Positions 34,360 through 55,250 are shown, counted from the stretch's first letter. The stretch: 64,000 bases of DNA from Alphaproteobacteria bacterium (GCA_033344895.1 JAWPMN010000001.1:1984001-2048000); one strand, 5' to 3'. Made by a program: numbers and translations. Notes: generated from the letters alone by a model not told the origin.

Positions 34360-34567
34360 GAAGAGGGGCGAAGCCGGCTGTCGGCATCGTCCCTCGACGC
34401 GCCTCGGATACCCGGCTTCGGGTAATGCGAGGCGATCCCGGTCCGGTCGCGGCGCATCCGGCGTCCGATATGGATCGGTTGCAGAAGGCGAAACCCGTTT
34501 CGGCGGCCGCGCAAGGCGGTCATGGACGATACGGGTGGCGCGAAACAGATGAAGGATGAGGAACGAG

Positions 34568-38746
<4,179 letters not shown>

Positions 38747-38806
38747 TCGGGCGTTAAGACTCGCCCGTCCCCTTTCCTCCAAAGCTTGACAGCGCCGTTA
38801 GACTGA

Positions 38807-43183
<4,377 letters not shown>

Positions 43184-43202
43184 GCCGTTCCTGACAGTCA
43201 AT

Positions 43203-43236
43203 GAAGAAGGGCCCCGACATGTCGGGGCCCTTCTTC
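43203..43236. terminator. Strong bidirectional terminator after rpoC
   Basis: A perfect 16-bp inverted repeat (43203-43218 with 43221-43236) and a 2-base apex; the arm is GAAGAAGGGCCCCGAC. The outer pairs are A/G on one side and T/C on the other, so both strands carry a pyrimidine-rich 3' arm. It serves rpoC on the plus strand and the GNAT gene on the minus strand, whose stop is at 43253. Confidence 0.85.
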
Positions 43237-43252
43237 GTTCCCGGCCTGGGAG

Positions 43253-43711
43253 TCAGTGAATTTCGAGCGTCATGAAGGCGCTGTGCGGGTCCGGACGGTA
43301 GTTGCCGAAGGGCCCTGTGCCGACGAAACCGTATTTGGCGTAGAGACTGCGGGCCGGCCGAAAATGCTCGGTGGAGCCGGTTTCCAGACTGAGGCGTGAA
43401 TATCCCCGTGACCGGGCGACCTCCAGGATGTGGCGCAGGAGCCTGTCCCCGATGCCGCGCCCCCGGCTCGCCGCGCTCGTATGCATGGACTTGATCTCGC
43501 CATGGTCCGGGGCGAGTTCCTTGAGTGCGCCACAGCCCAACAGAATGTCGCCATCCCAGACGCACCAGAAGGTGATGTCCGGCCGGCGCAACTTTTCGAG
43601 ATCAAGCGCGTGGACGCTTTCCGCCGGGGAAATGGATCGCATCAGATCCAGGTGGGATTGCAGCAGAGCGGCAATTTCCGGCCCGCTCAGGTCGTCTTCT
43701 CGGATATCCAA
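43253..43711 (-). CDS. GNAT-family N-acetyltransferase
   Basis: 152 residues, single GNAT domain. The acetyl-CoA pyrophosphate-binding motif is ASRGRGIGDRLLRHIL (R/QxxGxG/A type), preceded by the strand EIKSMHTS and followed by YSRLSLETGS and ARSLYAKYGFV. The substrate is unknown; related proteins acetylate small amines or act like PhnO/YafP-type enzymes. It is transcribed against the ribosomal operons and ends at the shared rpoC terminator. With the next gene it forms an insertion between rpoC and rpsL. Confidence 0.88.
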   Translation of the reverse strand: MDIREDDLSGPEIAALLQSHLDLMRSISPAESVHALDLEKLRRPDITFWCVWDGDILLGCGALKELAPDHGEIKSMHTSAASRGRGIGDRLLRHILEVARSRGYSRLSLETGSTEHFRPARSLYAKYGFVGTGPFGNYRPDPHSAFMTLEIH

Positions 43712-43790
43712 TGGAGGCCTTCCTCATCATAATCGCGCGCACGAGACGGAAGCGTAATCCGCACCGGCCACGCAGGACAACCGGTCCGTC

Positions 43791-44927
43791 CTACTGTCCC
43801 AGCACGGCCTTGAGGTAGCTGTTCACATTGAAATCGTACTGCTGCAGCGCCGGATTGGCGGCCCGGCTGAAACGGCGAAAATCGATCCGGTCCCAGGCGC
43901 CGGCAATCATGATCCGACCGACCTGCGCGACGTTCTTTCGGTACATGAAGGAGAAATCCATCGTGTAATTCAGGCCCAGATCGGCGAAATCGCGGCCGCG
44001 GGCATGGTCATGTGCCAGGATCAGGGCGGCGGCGCCCTGAATGAAATGCCCGCCGGCGACATAATGAACCTTGTTCTGAAGAATTGCCGTCATCATCGGC
44101 TCGGTCCAGTGAAAGGCCCCGATGACCGTATCCGCGCCGATCCTTCTGTGGGTGTTGCGCAGGACGTTGAGGACGCCCAGCGTCATATTGTCATCGGCCA
44201 CCCACCAGACCTGAGACTCGGCCGCATGTCGGAAGGCCTTGTAGGCTTCGCGGTCGGCGACCCGTGTGTCCCAGTCTCCCGGAAAGCTGTGCAGCAGGCG
44301 GGCATTGCCGATCTTGCTAAGGCCGCGCTTGAGCCCAAAGACGCGAACTTGTGAGCCGACATCCCGTTCCGGGCCGCTCATGGCGACAACCTCGATCACG
44401 CCTTTCGCCCCATTCTGTTGGACCGCCTTGACGAGCAGTGTAACCAGGCTTTCCCCGGCCGTTGCGGCATCCGGAACGACCTGACCCAGCCAGGTCTTCA
44501 CCTTCTCCCGCGGGCCGCCGATCTGGCTGATCTCGCTTTTCTGTAGCGGTGCGTCGATGGTGATCGTGTTGATACCGGCGTAGTGCGCGGCCTGAAAAAC
44601 CTTGATCGCCACACCGTCCACATTGCGGAACACGATATAGTGGGGCTTCACCGGCCGTTGGGCTGCAAGGCTGACATGTTTCAGGGTATAGGCGGCACTA
44701 TGAAAGGCATGCTGAACCTCGAGTTCGACATTCAGATCCTTTGCGGCCGCCTTCATGACATCGGTGACGATGCCCCAATGCTTGTCCTCGGGGGGCGCGG
44801 GGTTGATGAACAGAATGCGGACCGGACCCTGGATCGGGGCCTGCGCCGCCACACGGGCGGCCGGCGCCATTGCGAACAGGCCGACCAGAATCAGCATCGC
44901 GAACGCCCGAACTGTATTGGGAATCAT
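43791..44927 (-). CDS. Periplasmic binding protein, type 1 sugar-binding fold (orphan)
   Basis: 378 residues from the ATG at 44927. The signal peptide is MIPNTVRAFAMLILVGLFAM with cleavage after VAAQA. The mature protein starts with VRILFINPAPPEDKHWGIV, an RbsB/LuxP-like first strand, and continues with the two-lobe pattern (HYIVFRNVDGVAIKVFQAA; VVAMSGPERDVGSQVR; VWWVADDNMTLGVLN). No permease or ATPase gene is adjacent, so it is either the soluble partner of a distant ABC transporter or a sensor for a two-component kinase. The ligand is unknown. A start at 44951 would add eight residues and is less likely. Confidence 0.82.
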   Translation of the reverse strand: MIPNTVRAFAMLILVGLFAMAPAARVAAQAPIQGPVRILFINPAPPEDKHWGIVTDVMKAAAKDLNVELEVQHAFHSAAYTLKHVSLAAQRPVKPHYIVFRNVDGVAIKVFQAAHYAGINTITIDAPLQKSEISQIGGPREKVKTWLGQVVPDAATAGESLVTLLVKAVQQNGAKGVIEVVAMSGPERDVGSQVRVFGLKRGLSKIGNARLLHSFPGDWDTRVADREAYKAFRHAAESQVWWVADDNMTLGVLNVLRNTHRRIGADTVIGAFHWTEPMMTAILQNKVHYVAGGHFIQGAAALILAHDHARGRDFADLGLNYTMDFSFMYRKNVAQVGRIMIAGAWDRIDFRRFSRAANPALQQYDFNVNSYLKAVLGQ

Positions 44928-45629
44928 CCGCAACGATCCTTTACCCAGCACGCCGTCCGGACGGTTATGCCATGCCCGAAAGGGCCCGTCACGATCCCCG
45001 TCCCCAATCTTTCTGACGATTTCACGATCCGGCGAAAGCCATTCCTTGCCAAGCCGGAACCGGCCGATCTATACGGAAATGACCATGGTGCAGGCTCCCG
45101 TTCGCATTTCGGACATCGGCTTGAGACCGGCTGTGTGACGACGGCGTCGAATTTCGTGAAATTTAATTGCGTGAGTCGGCCCAAGCACGTTCTTTTCGAA
45201 AGAACCAAAGAATCCCCAAAATCCCTGAGAATCGCGCTTGACGCGGCTAGGGTGCGTGAATAGTATCCGCGCGCCTTGGAAAGGGGCTGGCGGTAGGCCC
45301 GATCCGGTGATGAACGAGCAATCGGACAGCATCGGACGCTTCGACTGACCCGGGGAATGTTTCGGCATTCTTTCGCGCGACACCGGAAGCGGTATGAGCC
45401 TAAACGCAGCTCAGGCATACCAGAGCTGACTTGGCGTCTTCGCCCGATGGGTGGGGGCGCCGAACACATATTGAGTTTTCATGCGTGGCGGGACCGGAAG
45501 GTTTTCCTTCGGTCGGCGTCACGGTTCGCATCGTGCCGGTCGAGAGTCCGGCCATTGCGATTTGGATGGACCAGGGTACCCGGATGTTCCGGGGTGGCCC
45601 AAGAAGAGAAACGGCGACGGGAAGATCAT
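44928..45629 (+). other. 702-base divergent intergenic region upstream of rpsL
   Basis: No gene, tRNA or repeat is apparent. It holds the str operon promoter (45238-45266), a leader of about 355 nt before rpsL, and presumably the promoter of the leftward binding-protein gene. Short frames in it lack ribosome-binding sites and conserved content. Confidence 0.6.
45238..45266 (+). promoter_or_regulatory. Promoter of the str operon
   Basis: TTGACG (45238-45243), 17-base spacer, TAGTAT (45261-45266), followed by a GC-rich CCGCGCGCC discriminator typical of stringently controlled ribosomal promoters. It lies about 364 bases before the rpsL start. Confidence 0.7.
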
Positions 45630-46001
45630 ATGCCGACGATCAACCAGCTGATCCGCAAAGCGCGGAAGGACAAGCCGGTCCGGGAAAAAGTCCCGGCGCT
45701 GGAAGCGTGCCCGCAGAAGCGCGGCGTTTGCACGCGCGTTTACACGACCACGCCGAAGAAGCCGAACTCGGCCCTTCGTAAGGTCGCGCGCGTCCGCCTG
45801 ACAAACGGGTACGAAGTGACCAGCTACATTCCTGGCGAAGGTCATAACCTGCAGGAACACTCGGTGGTTCTGATCCGTGGCGGTCGTGTGAAGGACCTTC
45901 CCGGTGTCCGTTACCACACCATTCGCGGCACGCTCGATACGCAGGGCGTCAAGGATCGTCGTCAGCGCCGTTCGAAGTACGGCGTGAAGCGGCCGAAGTG
46001 A
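45630..46001 (+). CDS. rpsL: 30S ribosomal protein S12
   Basis: 123 residues from the ATG at 45630 ([15 protein letters not shown]). The decoding-site loops [16 protein letters not shown] and [14 protein letters not shown] keep the lysines that are changed in streptomycin-resistant mutants, so the wild-type form is present. The C-terminus is [12 protein letters not shown]12 monitors codon-anticodon pairing. First gene of the str operon, 17 bases before rpsG. Confidence 0.99.
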   Translation: MPTINQLIRKARKDKPVREKVPALEACPQKRGVCTRVYTTTPKKPNSALRKVARVRLTNGYEVTSYIPGEGHNLQEHSVVLIRGGRVKDLPGVRYHTIRGTLDTQGVKDRRQRRSKYGVKRPK

Positions 46002-46018
46002 TCGGGAGGCCCTAAGAC

Positions 46019-46489
46019 ATGTCTCGACGCCATAGTGCAGAGAAGCGCGAAATCATTCCGGACGCGAAGTTCGGTGATGTCGTGCTGTCGAAATTCATCA
46101 ATTCGGTCATGCTGGACGGCAAGAAGTCCACGGCCGAACGCATCGTCTACGGTGCGCTGGACCGCATGGCCGGTCGCGGCGGCGCCGATCCGATGAAGGT
46201 TTTCCACGAAGCGCTGGAAAACGTGAAGCCGCATCTGGAAGTGCGCTCCCGCCGTGTCGGTGGTGCGACCTACCAGGTGCCGGTCGAGGTTCGCCCGACC
46301 CGCGCCCAGGCGCTGGCCTTCCGGTGGATCATCGACATGGCCCGCAAGCGTTCTGAAAACACCATGGTCGAGCGGCTGTCCGGCGAACTGCTGGATGCTG
46401 CCAACAACCGGGGCGCCGCGATCAAGAAGCGCGAAGACACCCACAAGATGGCGGAGGCCAACCGCGCCTTCTCCCATTATCGCTGGTAA
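46019..46489 (+). CDS. rpsG: 30S ribosomal protein S7
   Basis: 156 residues with the family pattern [39 protein letters not shown] and NRAFSHYRW at the C-terminus. S7 initiates assembly of the 30S head and contacts tRNA at the E site; in E. coli it represses str operon translation. It lies between rpsL and fusA, 12 bases before fusA. Confidence 0.99.
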   Translation: MSRRHSAEKREIIPDAKFGDVVLSKFINSVMLDGKKSTAERIVYGALDRMAGRGGADPMKVFHEALENVKPHLEVRSRRVGGATYQVPVEVRPTRAQALAFRWIIDMARKRSENTMVERLSGELLDAANNRGAAIKKREDTHKMAEANRAFSHYRW

Positions 46490-46501
46490 GGAGCGTCGAC
46501 C

Positions 46502-48580
<2,079 letters not shown>

Positions 48581-48643
48581 GGCCTTACCGCATCAGGAAT
48601 AAATGTCCGTCGGCCAGGCGCCGACGCGGAATGGAGAGAAGAG

Positions 48644-49834
48644 ATGGCGAAGGAAAAGTTCGAGCGTACGAAACCGCACTGCAACATTGGCACGATTGGC
48701 CACGTTGACCATGGCAAGACGACGCTGACGGCAGCGATCACGAAGACGCTTGCGGAGACGGGCGGCGCGACGTTCATGGACTACGCGAACATCGACAAGG
48801 CTCCGGAAGAGAAGGCGCGTGGGATCACGATCAACACGGCGCATGTTGAGTATCAGACGGAGACGCGCCACTACGCGCATGTGGACTGCCCCGGCCACGC
48901 TGACTACGTGAAGAACATGATCACGGGTGCGGCGCAGATGGACGGCGCGATCCTGGTCGTGAACGCGGCGGACGGCCCGATGCCGCAGACGCGTGAACAC
49001 ATTCTCCTGGCGCGTCAGGTTGGCGTTCCGGCGATCGTGGTTTTCCTGAACAAGGTTGACCAGGTCGACGACGAAGAGCTGCTGGAACTGGTCGAGATGG
49101 AAGTGCGCGAGCTGCTGAGCTCGTACGACTTCCCGGGCGACGACATTCCGATCGTTGCGGGTTCGGCGCTGGCGGCGCTGGAAGGCCGTGACGACAACAT
49201 CGGCAAGTCGAAGATCCTCGAGCTGATGGCGGAAGTCGACCGTTACATTCCGCAGCCGGATCGTCCGAAGGACCGTCCGTTCCTGATGCCGATCGAAGAC
49301 GTGTTCTCGATCTCGGGCCGTGGCACGGTTGTGACCGGTCGCGTCGAGCAGGGCATCGTGAAGGTCGGTGAGGAAATCGAGATTGTCGGTATCCGCGACA
49401 CGCAGAAGACGACGGTGACGGGCGTTGAGATGTTCCGCAAGCTGCTGGACAGCGGCGAAGCGGGCGACAACATCGGCGCGCTGCTGCGCGGTATCGGCCG
49501 TGAGGACGTTGAGCGCGGTCAGGTTCTGGCGAAGCCGGGCTCGATCACGCCGCACACGAAGTTCAAGGGCGAAGCCTACATTCTGACGAAGGAAGAAGGC
49601 GGTCGTCACACCCCGTTCTTCACCAACTACCGTCCGCAGTTCTACTTCCGCACGACGGATGTGACGGGCACGGTGACGCTGCCGGAAGGCACGGAGATGG
49701 TGATGCCGGGCGACAACATTTCGATGGATGTCGAGCTGATCGCGCCGATCGCGATGGACGAAGGTCTGCGCTTCGCCATCCGTGAAGGCGGCCGCACCGT
49801 CGGTGCCGGCGTCGTCGCGTCCATCATCGAGTAA
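48644..49834 (+). CDS. tuf: Elongation factor Tu (copy 2)
   Basis: 396 residues, with the same protein sequence as the copy at 29217. I count seven nucleotide differences between the two, all at third codon positions, and the flanks stop matching within a few bases of the start and stop codons. This indicates ongoing gene conversion confined to the coding region. It is the last gene of the str operon, after fusA and a GGAGAGAAGAG site, and is separated from rpsJ by a stem-loop. Function as for copy 1. Confidence 0.99.
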   Translation: MAKEKFERTKPHCNIGTIGHVDHGKTTLTAAITKTLAETGGATFMDYANIDKAPEEKARGITINTAHVEYQTETRHYAHVDCPGHADYVKNMITGAAQMDGAILVVNAADGPMPQTREHILLARQVGVPAIVVFLNKVDQVDDEELLELVEMEVRELLSSYDFPGDDIPIVAGSALAALEGRDDNIGKSKILELMAEVDRYIPQPDRPKDRPFLMPIEDVFSISGRGTVVTGRVEQGIVKVGEEIEIVGIRDTQKTTVTGVEMFRKLLDSGEAGDNIGALLRGIGREDVERGQVLAKPGSITPHTKFKGEAYILTKEEGGRHTPFFTNYRPQFYFRTTDVTGTVTLPEGTEMVMPGDNISMDVELIAPIAMDEGLRFAIREGGRTVGAGVVASIIE

Positions 49835-49848
49835 GTAGAGACTCCATA

Positions 49849-49877
49849 GCGGCGGTCCTCATATCCGGGACCGCCGC
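49849..49877 (+). terminator. Stem-loop between tuf and rpsJ
   Basis: GCGGCGGTCC (49849-49858) pairs perfectly with GGACCGCCGC (49868-49877) around a 9-base loop. Only AATCCTT follows, a weak U tract, so it may be a partial terminator or 3'-end stabiliser at the str/S10 boundary. Confidence 0.5.
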
Positions 49878-49941
49878 AATCCTTCCCCCAAGCGGGATGG
49901 CCGGCAAGGCCTGAACGACGGGGATGACAGAGGGTGAAGGC

Positions 49942-50250
49942 ATGGAAAGCCAGAACATTCGCATCCGCCTGAAGGCGTTCGATCACCGGGTCCTCGATCA
50001 GTCGACCAAGGAGATCTGCAACACCGCGAAGCGGACCGGCGCGGAAGTCCGGGGACCGATCCCGCTTCCGACCCGCATTGAAAAGTTCACGGTGCTGCGC
50101 TCGCCGCACATCGACAAGAAGAGCCGTGAACAGTTCGAAGTCCGCACGCACAAGCGTGTTCTGGACATCGTGGATCCGACTCCGCAGACGGTGGACGCGC
50201 TGATGAAGCTCGACCTCGCCGCCGGCGTTGATGTCGAGATCAAGCTCTGA
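49942..50250 (+). CDS. rpsJ: 30S ribosomal protein S10 (NusE)
   Basis: 102 residues from the ATG at 49942 ([19 protein letters not shown]), with [20 protein letters not shown] and the [19 protein letters not shown]-terminal region. S10 is a 30S head protein and, as NusE, couples NusG to antitermination complexes. It opens the S10 operon. An upstream ATG at 49924 is in frame, but GAGGGTGAAGGC favours the second start. Confidence 0.98.
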   Translation: MESQNIRIRLKAFDHRVLDQSTKEICNTAKRTGAEVRGPIPLPTRIEKFTVLRSPHIDKKSREQFEVRTHKRVLDIVDPTPQTVDALMKLDLAAGVDVEIKL

Positions 50251-50266
50251 CGCGGGGGTTGGACCG

Positions 50267-51028
50267 ATGAGAACCGGCGTTATCGCGAAGAAACTGGGCA
50301 TGACCCGCATCTGGAGCGATGAAGGCGTGCATGTGCCTGTCACCGTTCTGCAGATGGACGGTCTCCAGGTTACGGGTGTGCGCACCCAGGAAACCGACGG
50401 CTACACGGCTGTGCAGCTGGGCCTGGGCAAGCGTAAGGTGAAACATACGACCAAGGCCATGCGCGGCCACTTCGCCAAGGCGAAGGTTGAGCCGAAGCGC
50501 AAGCTGGCGGAATTCCGGGTCGACCCGGAAAACCTGCTGGCGGCCGGCGACGAACTGCAGGCCGACCACTTCGTGGCGGGCCAGTATGTCGACGCCACGG
50601 GCATCAGCATCGGTAAGGGCTTTGCCGGCGCGATGAAGCGGCACAATTTCGGCGGCCTGCGGGCCAGCCACGGCGTGTCGATCTCGCACCGTGCGCATGG
50701 TTCGACCGGTCAGTGTCAGGACCCGGGCAAGGTCTTCAAGGGCAAGAAGATGGCCGGTCACATGGGCGCGTCCCAGGTGACGAAGCAGAACCTGGAAGTC
50801 GTGTCGACCGATATCGACCGCGGCCTGATCCTGGTGAAGGGCGCCATCCCGGGCTCCAAGAACGCCTGGATCCTGCTGAAGGATGCCGTCAAGAAGGCGC
50901 TTCCGGAAGGTCTGCCGACGCCCGCTTCCCTGAAGCCGGCGAAGTCGGAAGAAGCAGCGCCGGTCGAAGCCGCCGAAGCGACGGAGGCCCCTGCCGCCGA
51001 CGCCGATGGCGACAAGAACGACGCGTAA
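50267..51028 (+). CDS. rplC: 50S ribosomal protein L3
   Basis: 253 residues from the ATG at 50267 ([19 protein letters not shown]). The peptidyl-transferase-reaching loop is [20 protein letters not shown], with the glutamine that is methylated in many bacteria. An Ala/Glu-rich tail ([20 protein letters not shown]) extends the C-terminus by about 40 residues over E. coli L3, as is common in alphaproteobacteria. Early-assembly 50S protein; 13 bases before rplD. Confidence 0.97.
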   Translation: MRTGVIAKKLGMTRIWSDEGVHVPVTVLQMDGLQVTGVRTQETDGYTAVQLGLGKRKVKHTTKAMRGHFAKAKVEPKRKLAEFRVDPENLLAAGDELQADHFVAGQYVDATGISIGKGFAGAMKRHNFGGLRASHGVSISHRAHGSTGQCQDPGKVFKGKKMAGHMGASQVTKQNLEVVSTDIDRGLILVKGAIPGSKNAWILLKDAVKKALPEGLPTPASLKPAKSEEAAPVEAAEATEAPAADADGDKNDA

Positions 51029-51041
51029 GAGGTAAGGCATC

Positions 51042-51662
51042 ATGAAAACCAAGATCCTCACGCTCGAAAACAAGGCTGCCGGCGACATCGATCTGAGCGA
51101 TGACGTCTTCGGTCTGGAGCCGCGCAAGGACATTCTGGCGCGTATGGTCAACTACCAGCTGGCGAAGCGCCGCGCGGGGACCCACAAGGTCAAGAACCGT
51201 GCGGAGATCAACGGCAACGGTCAGAAGATCTATCGCCAGAAAGGCACCGGCCGCGCCCGTCAGGGTAACGGCAAGGCGCCGCAGTTCCGTGGTGGCGGCC
51301 GTGCGTTCGGTCCGACCCCGCGCGATCATGCGCACGATCTTCCGAAGAAGGTCCGCGCGCTGGCCCTGAAGCATGCCCTGTCGTCCAAACTGGCCGACGG
51401 CAAGCTGATCATCCTGGACGATGCCACCGCGGCGGAAGCCAAGACCAAGGCCGTCAAGGCGCAGCTGACCGCGCTGGGCGTGGCCAATGCGCTGATCGTC
51501 GGTGGCTCGGAAGTAGACCGCAATTTCGCGCTGGCGGCGCGTAACATTCCGAATGTGGATGTTCTGCCGACCCAGGGTGCCAACGTTTACGACATTCTGC
51601 GCCGCGAGACGCTGGTTCTGACCAAAGCGGCCGTCGAAGGTCTGGAGGCCCGGTTGAAATGA
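51042..51662 (+). CDS. rplD: 50S ribosomal protein L4
   Basis: 206 residues. The extended tunnel loop is recognisable ([20 protein letters not shown], then [14 protein letters not shown]), followed by the [19 protein letters not shown] helix. L4 lines the exit tunnel and, in E. coli, represses the S10 operon. Its stop overlaps the rplW start (ATGA, 51659-51662). Confidence 0.98.
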   Translation: MKTKILTLENKAAGDIDLSDDVFGLEPRKDILARMVNYQLAKRRAGTHKVKNRAEINGNGQKIYRQKGTGRARQGNGKAPQFRGGGRAFGPTPRDHAHDLPKKVRALALKHALSSKLADGKLIILDDATAAEAKTKAVKAQLTALGVANALIVGGSEVDRNFALAARNIPNVDVLPTQGANVYDILRRETLVLTKAAVEGLEARLK

Positions 51663-51982
51663 GCTGGAAATTTTTGAATAAGACGACGCCCAGCCTGGAG
51701 CGCATGTACGACGTCATCGTCGCCCCGGTGATCACCGAGAAGGCAACGTTGGCCGGCGAACACAATGCGGTGGTCTTCAAGGTCGCGAAAGACGCGTCCA
51801 AGCCGGAGATCAAGGCTGCAGTCGAGAAGATCTTCGACGTGAAGGTGAAAGCCGTGAACACGTCGGTGGTGAAGGGCAAGACCAAGCGTTTCCGCGGCCG
51901 TGTCGGCGTGCGCAGCGATTGGAAAAAGGCCGTCGTGAGCCTGGAAGAAGGGCATTCGATCGACGTCGGCGCCGGCGTCTGA
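51659..51982 (+). CDS. rplW: 50S ribosomal protein L23
   Basis: 107 residues from the ATG overlapping the rplD stop. The first 15 residues ([14 protein letters not shown]) form an extension ahead of the canonical [15 protein letters not shown], which is unusual for L23; translation from the coupled start is still the simplest reading. The C-terminal [20 protein letters not shown] is canonical. L23 sits at the tunnel exit and docks trigger factor and SRP. Confidence 0.95.
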   Translation: MSWKFLNKTTPSLERMYDVIVAPVITEKATLAGEHNAVVFKVAKDASKPEIKAAVEKIFDVKVKAVNTSVVKGKTKRFRGRVGVRSDWKKAVVSLEEGHSIDVGAGV

Positions 51983-52024
51983 GCCGGACGGCGACCGATA
52001 CGGGATCGATAGAGGAGTTAAGCC

Positions 52025-52855
52025 ATGGCGCTTAAGAGCTACAAGCCGATCACCCCGGGCCAGCGCGGCCTGGTCCTGGTCGACCGCTCGGACCTGCACA
52101 AGGGCGAGCCGGTCAAGTCCCTGACCGAGGGGCTGACCAAGAAGGGTGGCCGTAACAATACCGGTCGCATCACCCAGCGTCGCCGCGGCGGCGGGGCGAA
52201 GCGCCGTTACCGCGTCGTCGATTTCAAGCGCCTGAAGCGGGACATGACCGCAACGGTTCAGCGCCTGGAATACGATCCGAACCGGACGGCCTTCATCGCG
52301 CTGATCGAATACGAAGACGGTGAGCTGAGCTACATCCTGGCGCCGCAGCGTCTGAAGGCGGGCGACAAGGTTGAGGCCGGCCACAAGGTCGATGTGAAGC
52401 CAGGCAACGCCATGCCGATGGCCAGCATGCCGATCGGCACCATCATCCACAATGTTGAGATGAAGCCGGGCAAGGGCGGTCAGATCGCCCGTTCCGCCGG
52501 GACCTACGCCCAGCTGGTCGGTCGCGATCAGGGCTACGCCCAGCTGAAGCTGTCTTCGGGTGAACTGCGCATCGTGCGGGCCGAGTGCATCGCCACGGTC
52601 GGTGCGGTGTCCAACCCGGACCAGCAGAACATCAACCTGGGTAAGGCGGGCCGCAACCGCTACCTCGGCAAGCGGCCGTCGGTGCGCGGCGTGGTCATGA
52701 ACCCGGTCGATCACCCGCATGGCGGTGGTGAAGGCCGGACCTCCGGTGGTCGCCATCCGGTGACGCCGTGGGGCAAGCCGACCAAGGGCAAGCGCACCCG
52801 TTCCAACAAGTCGACGGACAAGTACATCATCCGTCGCCGCCACGCGAAGAAGTAA
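52025..52855 (+). CDS. rplB: 50S ribosomal protein L2
   Basis: 276 residues, full length, with [20 protein letters not shown], the [20 protein letters not shown] core, and the conserved peptidyl-transferase-proximal [20 protein letters not shown] with the functionally critical histidine region. L2 is needed for subunit association and peptide-bond formation. An AGAGGAG site precedes the ATG; rpsS starts 12 bases later. Confidence 0.99.
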   Translation: MALKSYKPITPGQRGLVLVDRSDLHKGEPVKSLTEGLTKKGGRNNTGRITQRRRGGGAKRRYRVVDFKRLKRDMTATVQRLEYDPNRTAFIALIEYEDGELSYILAPQRLKAGDKVEAGHKVDVKPGNAMPMASMPIGTIIHNVEMKPGKGGQIARSAGTYAQLVGRDQGYAQLKLSSGELRIVRAECIATVGAVSNPDQQNINLGKAGRNRYLGKRPSVRGVVMNPVDHPHGGGEGRTSGGRHPVTPWGKPTKGKRTRSNKSTDKYIIRRRHAKK

Positions 52856-52867
52856 GGGTTAGAGACC

Positions 52868-53146
52868 ATGGCACGCTCTGTATGGAAAGGTCCCTTCGTG
52901 GAACTCAGCCTTCTGAAGAAGGCGGAGAAGACCCGCGAATCCGGCCGCAAGGAGGTGATCAAGACCTGGTCCCGCCGGTCCACCATCCTGCCGCAGTTCG
53001 TCGGGCTGACGTTCGGCGTCCACAACGGTCAGAAGTTCGTGCCGGTAATGGTCAACGAACAGATGATCGGCCACAAGTTCGGCGAGTTCGCGCCGACCCG
53101 CACCTACTACGGTCACGCGGCCGATAAGAAGGCGAAGAGGAAGTAA
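52868..53146 (+). CDS. rpsS: 30S ribosomal protein S19
   Basis: 92 residues, canonical throughout: [36 protein letters not shown] and [14 protein letters not shown]. It forms a head complex with S13 near the A-site finger. It lies between rplB and rplV, 2 bases before rplV, so tightly coupled. Confidence 0.99.
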   Translation: MARSVWKGPFVELSLLKKAEKTRESGRKEVIKTWSRRSTILPQFVGLTFGVHNGQKFVPVMVNEQMIGHKFGEFAPTRTYYGHAADKKAKRK

Positions 53147-53148
53147 CG

Positions 53149-53529
53149 ATGGGTAAGGCGGCAAGAGAACGCACGCTGGCCGATACGGAAGCCCGCGCGG
53201 TCGTGAATTCGATCCGGGTCAGCCCGCAGAAACTGAACCTGGTTGCGGCGCTGATCCGCGGCAAGGATGTCGGTTCTGCGCTGAACGACCTGACCTTCAG
53301 CCGTCGTCGGATTTCCGACACGGTCAAGAAGGCGCTGGAATCGGCGGTGGCCAATGCTGAAAACAATCATCAGCTCGACGTTGACCGGCTCTACGTCAAG
53401 GAAGCCTATGTCGGAAAGGCCTTCGTCATGAAGCGTTTCCGTCCGCGTGCCCGTGGCCGCGTCGGCAAGATCCAGAAGCCGTTCTCGAACCTGACCATCG
53501 TCGTCCGTGAGCGCGAGGAGACCGAATAA
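53149..53529 (+). CDS. rplV: 50S ribosomal protein L22
   Basis: 126 residues with [20 protein letters not shown], the [20 protein letters not shown] strand and the tunnel-facing hairpin [21 protein letters not shown]22 lines the exit tunnel next to L4, where macrolide-resistance changes occur; no such change is seen. Its stop shares the last base with the rpsC start. Confidence 0.98.
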   Translation: MGKAARERTLADTEARAVVNSIRVSPQKLNLVAALIRGKDVGSALNDLTFSRRRISDTVKKALESAVANAENNHQLDVDRLYVKEAYVGKAFVMKRFRPRARGRVGKIQKPFSNLTIVVREREETE

Positions 53530-54242
53530 TGGGCCAGAAAATCAATCCGATCGGCCTGCGCGTCGGCATCAACCGGACGTGGGATTCCCGCTGGTTCGCC
53601 GGTAAGAACTACGCCGATCTGCTGCACAAAGATGTCGCCATGCGCGAATATCTGCAGGATCGCCTGAAAGCCGCCGGCATCAGCCGCGTGGTCATCGAGC
53701 GTCCCGCCGGCCGCGCCCGCGTCACGATCCACACCGCACGTCCGGGCGTGGTGATCGGCCGCAAGGGTCAGGACATCGAAAAGCTGCGCCGCGATCTTTC
53801 GACCAAGTTCGGTGGTGATGTTGCCCTGAACATCGTCGAGATCCGCAAGCCGGAACTGGATGCCAAGCTGGTTGCCGAAAACATCGCGCAGCAGCTGGAG
53901 CGCCGCGTTGCGTTCCGCCGTGCCATGAAGCGCGCGGTCCAGAACGCCATGCGCATGGGCGCCGAAGGCATCCGGATCAACTGCGGCGGCCGCCTGGGCG
54001 GCGCGGAAATCGCGCGCACGGAATGGTACCGCGAAGGCCGCGTGCCGCTGCATACGCTGCGTGCCGATATCGATTACGGGACTGCCGAAGCCGAGACCAC
54101 CTACGGCATCTGTGGCGTCAAGGTCTGGATCTTCAAAGGTGAGATCATGGCCCACGACCCCTATGCCCAGGACAAGCGGACCGCCGACCAGCAGGGCAGC
54201 GCGTCCTCGTCGGGTGGCAACTCCGGCGGTGGGAACCGCTAA
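53529..54242 (+). CDS. rpsC: 30S ribosomal protein S3
   Basis: 237 residues. The type II KH domain contains [18 protein letters not shown], and the second domain has [20 protein letters not shown] and [14 protein letters not shown]. The C-terminal tail is a Ser/Gly stretch ([15 protein letters not shown]), not part of the fold. S3 lines the mRNA entry channel with helicase-like function. A 72-base gap to rplP follows. Confidence 0.98.
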   Translation: MGQKINPIGLRVGINRTWDSRWFAGKNYADLLHKDVAMREYLQDRLKAAGISRVVIERPAGRARVTIHTARPGVVIGRKGQDIEKLRRDLSTKFGGDVALNIVEIRKPELDAKLVAENIAQQLERRVAFRRAMKRAVQNAMRMGAEGIRINCGGRLGGAEIARTEWYREGRVPLHTLRADIDYGTAEAETTYGICGVKVWIFKGEIMAHDPYAQDKRTADQQGSASSSGGNSGGGNR

Positions 54243-54314
54243 GGCGGGTTTGTAAGGAACGAAGGGTTTACGCGGCGGTGATCGCCGCAAACCAAGAGAA
54301 AACGGGTTAGAACG

Positions 54315-54728
54315 ATGCTGTCACCGAAGCGCACGAAATTCCGCAAGCAGCACAAGGGCCGGATCCATGGCAATGCCAAGGGCGGCACGGCGCTGAACTT
54401 CGGCTCCATCGGCCTCAAGGCCTTGGAACCGGGCCGGGTCACGGCTCGCCAGATCGAAGCGGCCCGCCGTGCGCTGGTGCGTCGCATCCGGCGTCAGGGC
54501 AAAGTCTGGATCCGGATTTTCCCGGATGTTCCGGTCTCCGCCAAACCGGCGGAAGTTCGCATGGGTAAGGGTAAGGGTTCTCCGGAATTCTGGGCCTGCC
54601 GTGTGAAGCCGGGCCGGATGATGTTTGAAATGGACGGTGTGCCGAACGACGTCGCGACCGAGGCTTTCGAGCTGGCGGCCGCCAAAATGCCGATCAAGTG
54701 CAAGATCGTCACCCGCATTGGTGCGTAA
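54315..54728 (+). CDS. rplP: 50S ribosomal protein L16
   Basis: 137 residues, beginning [20 protein letters not shown] and containing [20 protein letters not shown] and [21 protein letters not shown]16 organises the A-site tRNA region of the 50S. Standard length; 12 bases before rpmC. Confidence 0.99.
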   Translation: MLSPKRTKFRKQHKGRIHGNAKGGTALNFGSIGLKALEPGRVTARQIEAARRALVRRIRRQGKVWIRIFPDVPVSAKPAEVRMGKGKGSPEFWACRVKPGRMMFEMDGVPNDVATEAFELAAAKMPIKCKIVTRIGA

Positions 54729-54740
54729 GGAAGCGAAGCA

Positions 54741-54953
54741 ATGACTAAGATCGCCGATCTGCGTCCGAAGACGGACGACGAATTGAAGGACCAGCTCGCC
54801 GAGCTGCAGAAGGAGCAGTTCAATCTGCGCTTCCAGGCGGCGTCCGGGCAGTTGGAAGATACCGCGCGCGTCCGCACGGTGCGTCGCGACATCGCGCGCA
54901 TCAAGACGCTGTTGAACGATCGTCGGGGCGCTGCCTCGGCGGCCACGGCCTGA
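54741..54953 (+). CDS. rpmC: 50S ribosomal protein L29
   Basis: 70 residues, two helices: [20 protein letters not shown] and [21 protein letters not shown]29 sits near the tunnel exit beside L23. An AAGGAAGCGAAGC leader precedes the ATG. Canonical order rplP-rpmC-rpsQ. Confidence 0.98.
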   Translation: MTKIADLRPKTDDELKDQLAELQKEQFNLRFQAASGQLEDTARVRTVRRDIARIKTLLNDRRGAASAATA

Positions 54954-54981
54954 TCCGGCCGCGCATTAGGAGGTTCGGATA

Positions 54982-55221
54982 ATGCCGAAACGCATTCTGC
55001 AGGGGACGGTTGTCTCCAACACGACTGACAAGACCATTGTGGTCAGGGTCGAACGCCGGGTAAAACATCCGGTCTTCGGGAAGTTCGTGCGCCTGTCGAA
55101 GAAATTCATGGCGCATGACGAAAACAACTCGGCGCAAGTCGGCGATACCGTCCGCATTCGCGAGTGCCGTCCGATTTCCAAGCGTAAGTCTTGGGAATTG
55201 GTCTCCGGCGCGGACGCTTGA
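54982..55221 (+). CDS. rpsQ: 30S ribosomal protein S17
   Basis: 79 residues with the OB-fold pattern [39 protein letters not shown]. It binds 16S rRNA early in assembly. It ends the S10 operon in the classic division, with rplN starting 29 bases later; no promoter or terminator is evident in that gap, so the array appears continuous. Confidence 0.98.
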   Translation: MPKRILQGTVVSNTTDKTIVVRVERRVKHPVFGKFVRLSKKFMAHDENNSAQVGDTVRIRECRPISKRKSWELVSGADA

Positions 55222-55250
55222 CCGAAACAGCCTGATCGGGAGTAGGTGCA

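Noticed and set aside
44928-45629. Small open frames upstream of rpsL
   Set aside because: None has a ribosome-binding site or conserved sequence. The region is better explained as a promoter and leader.
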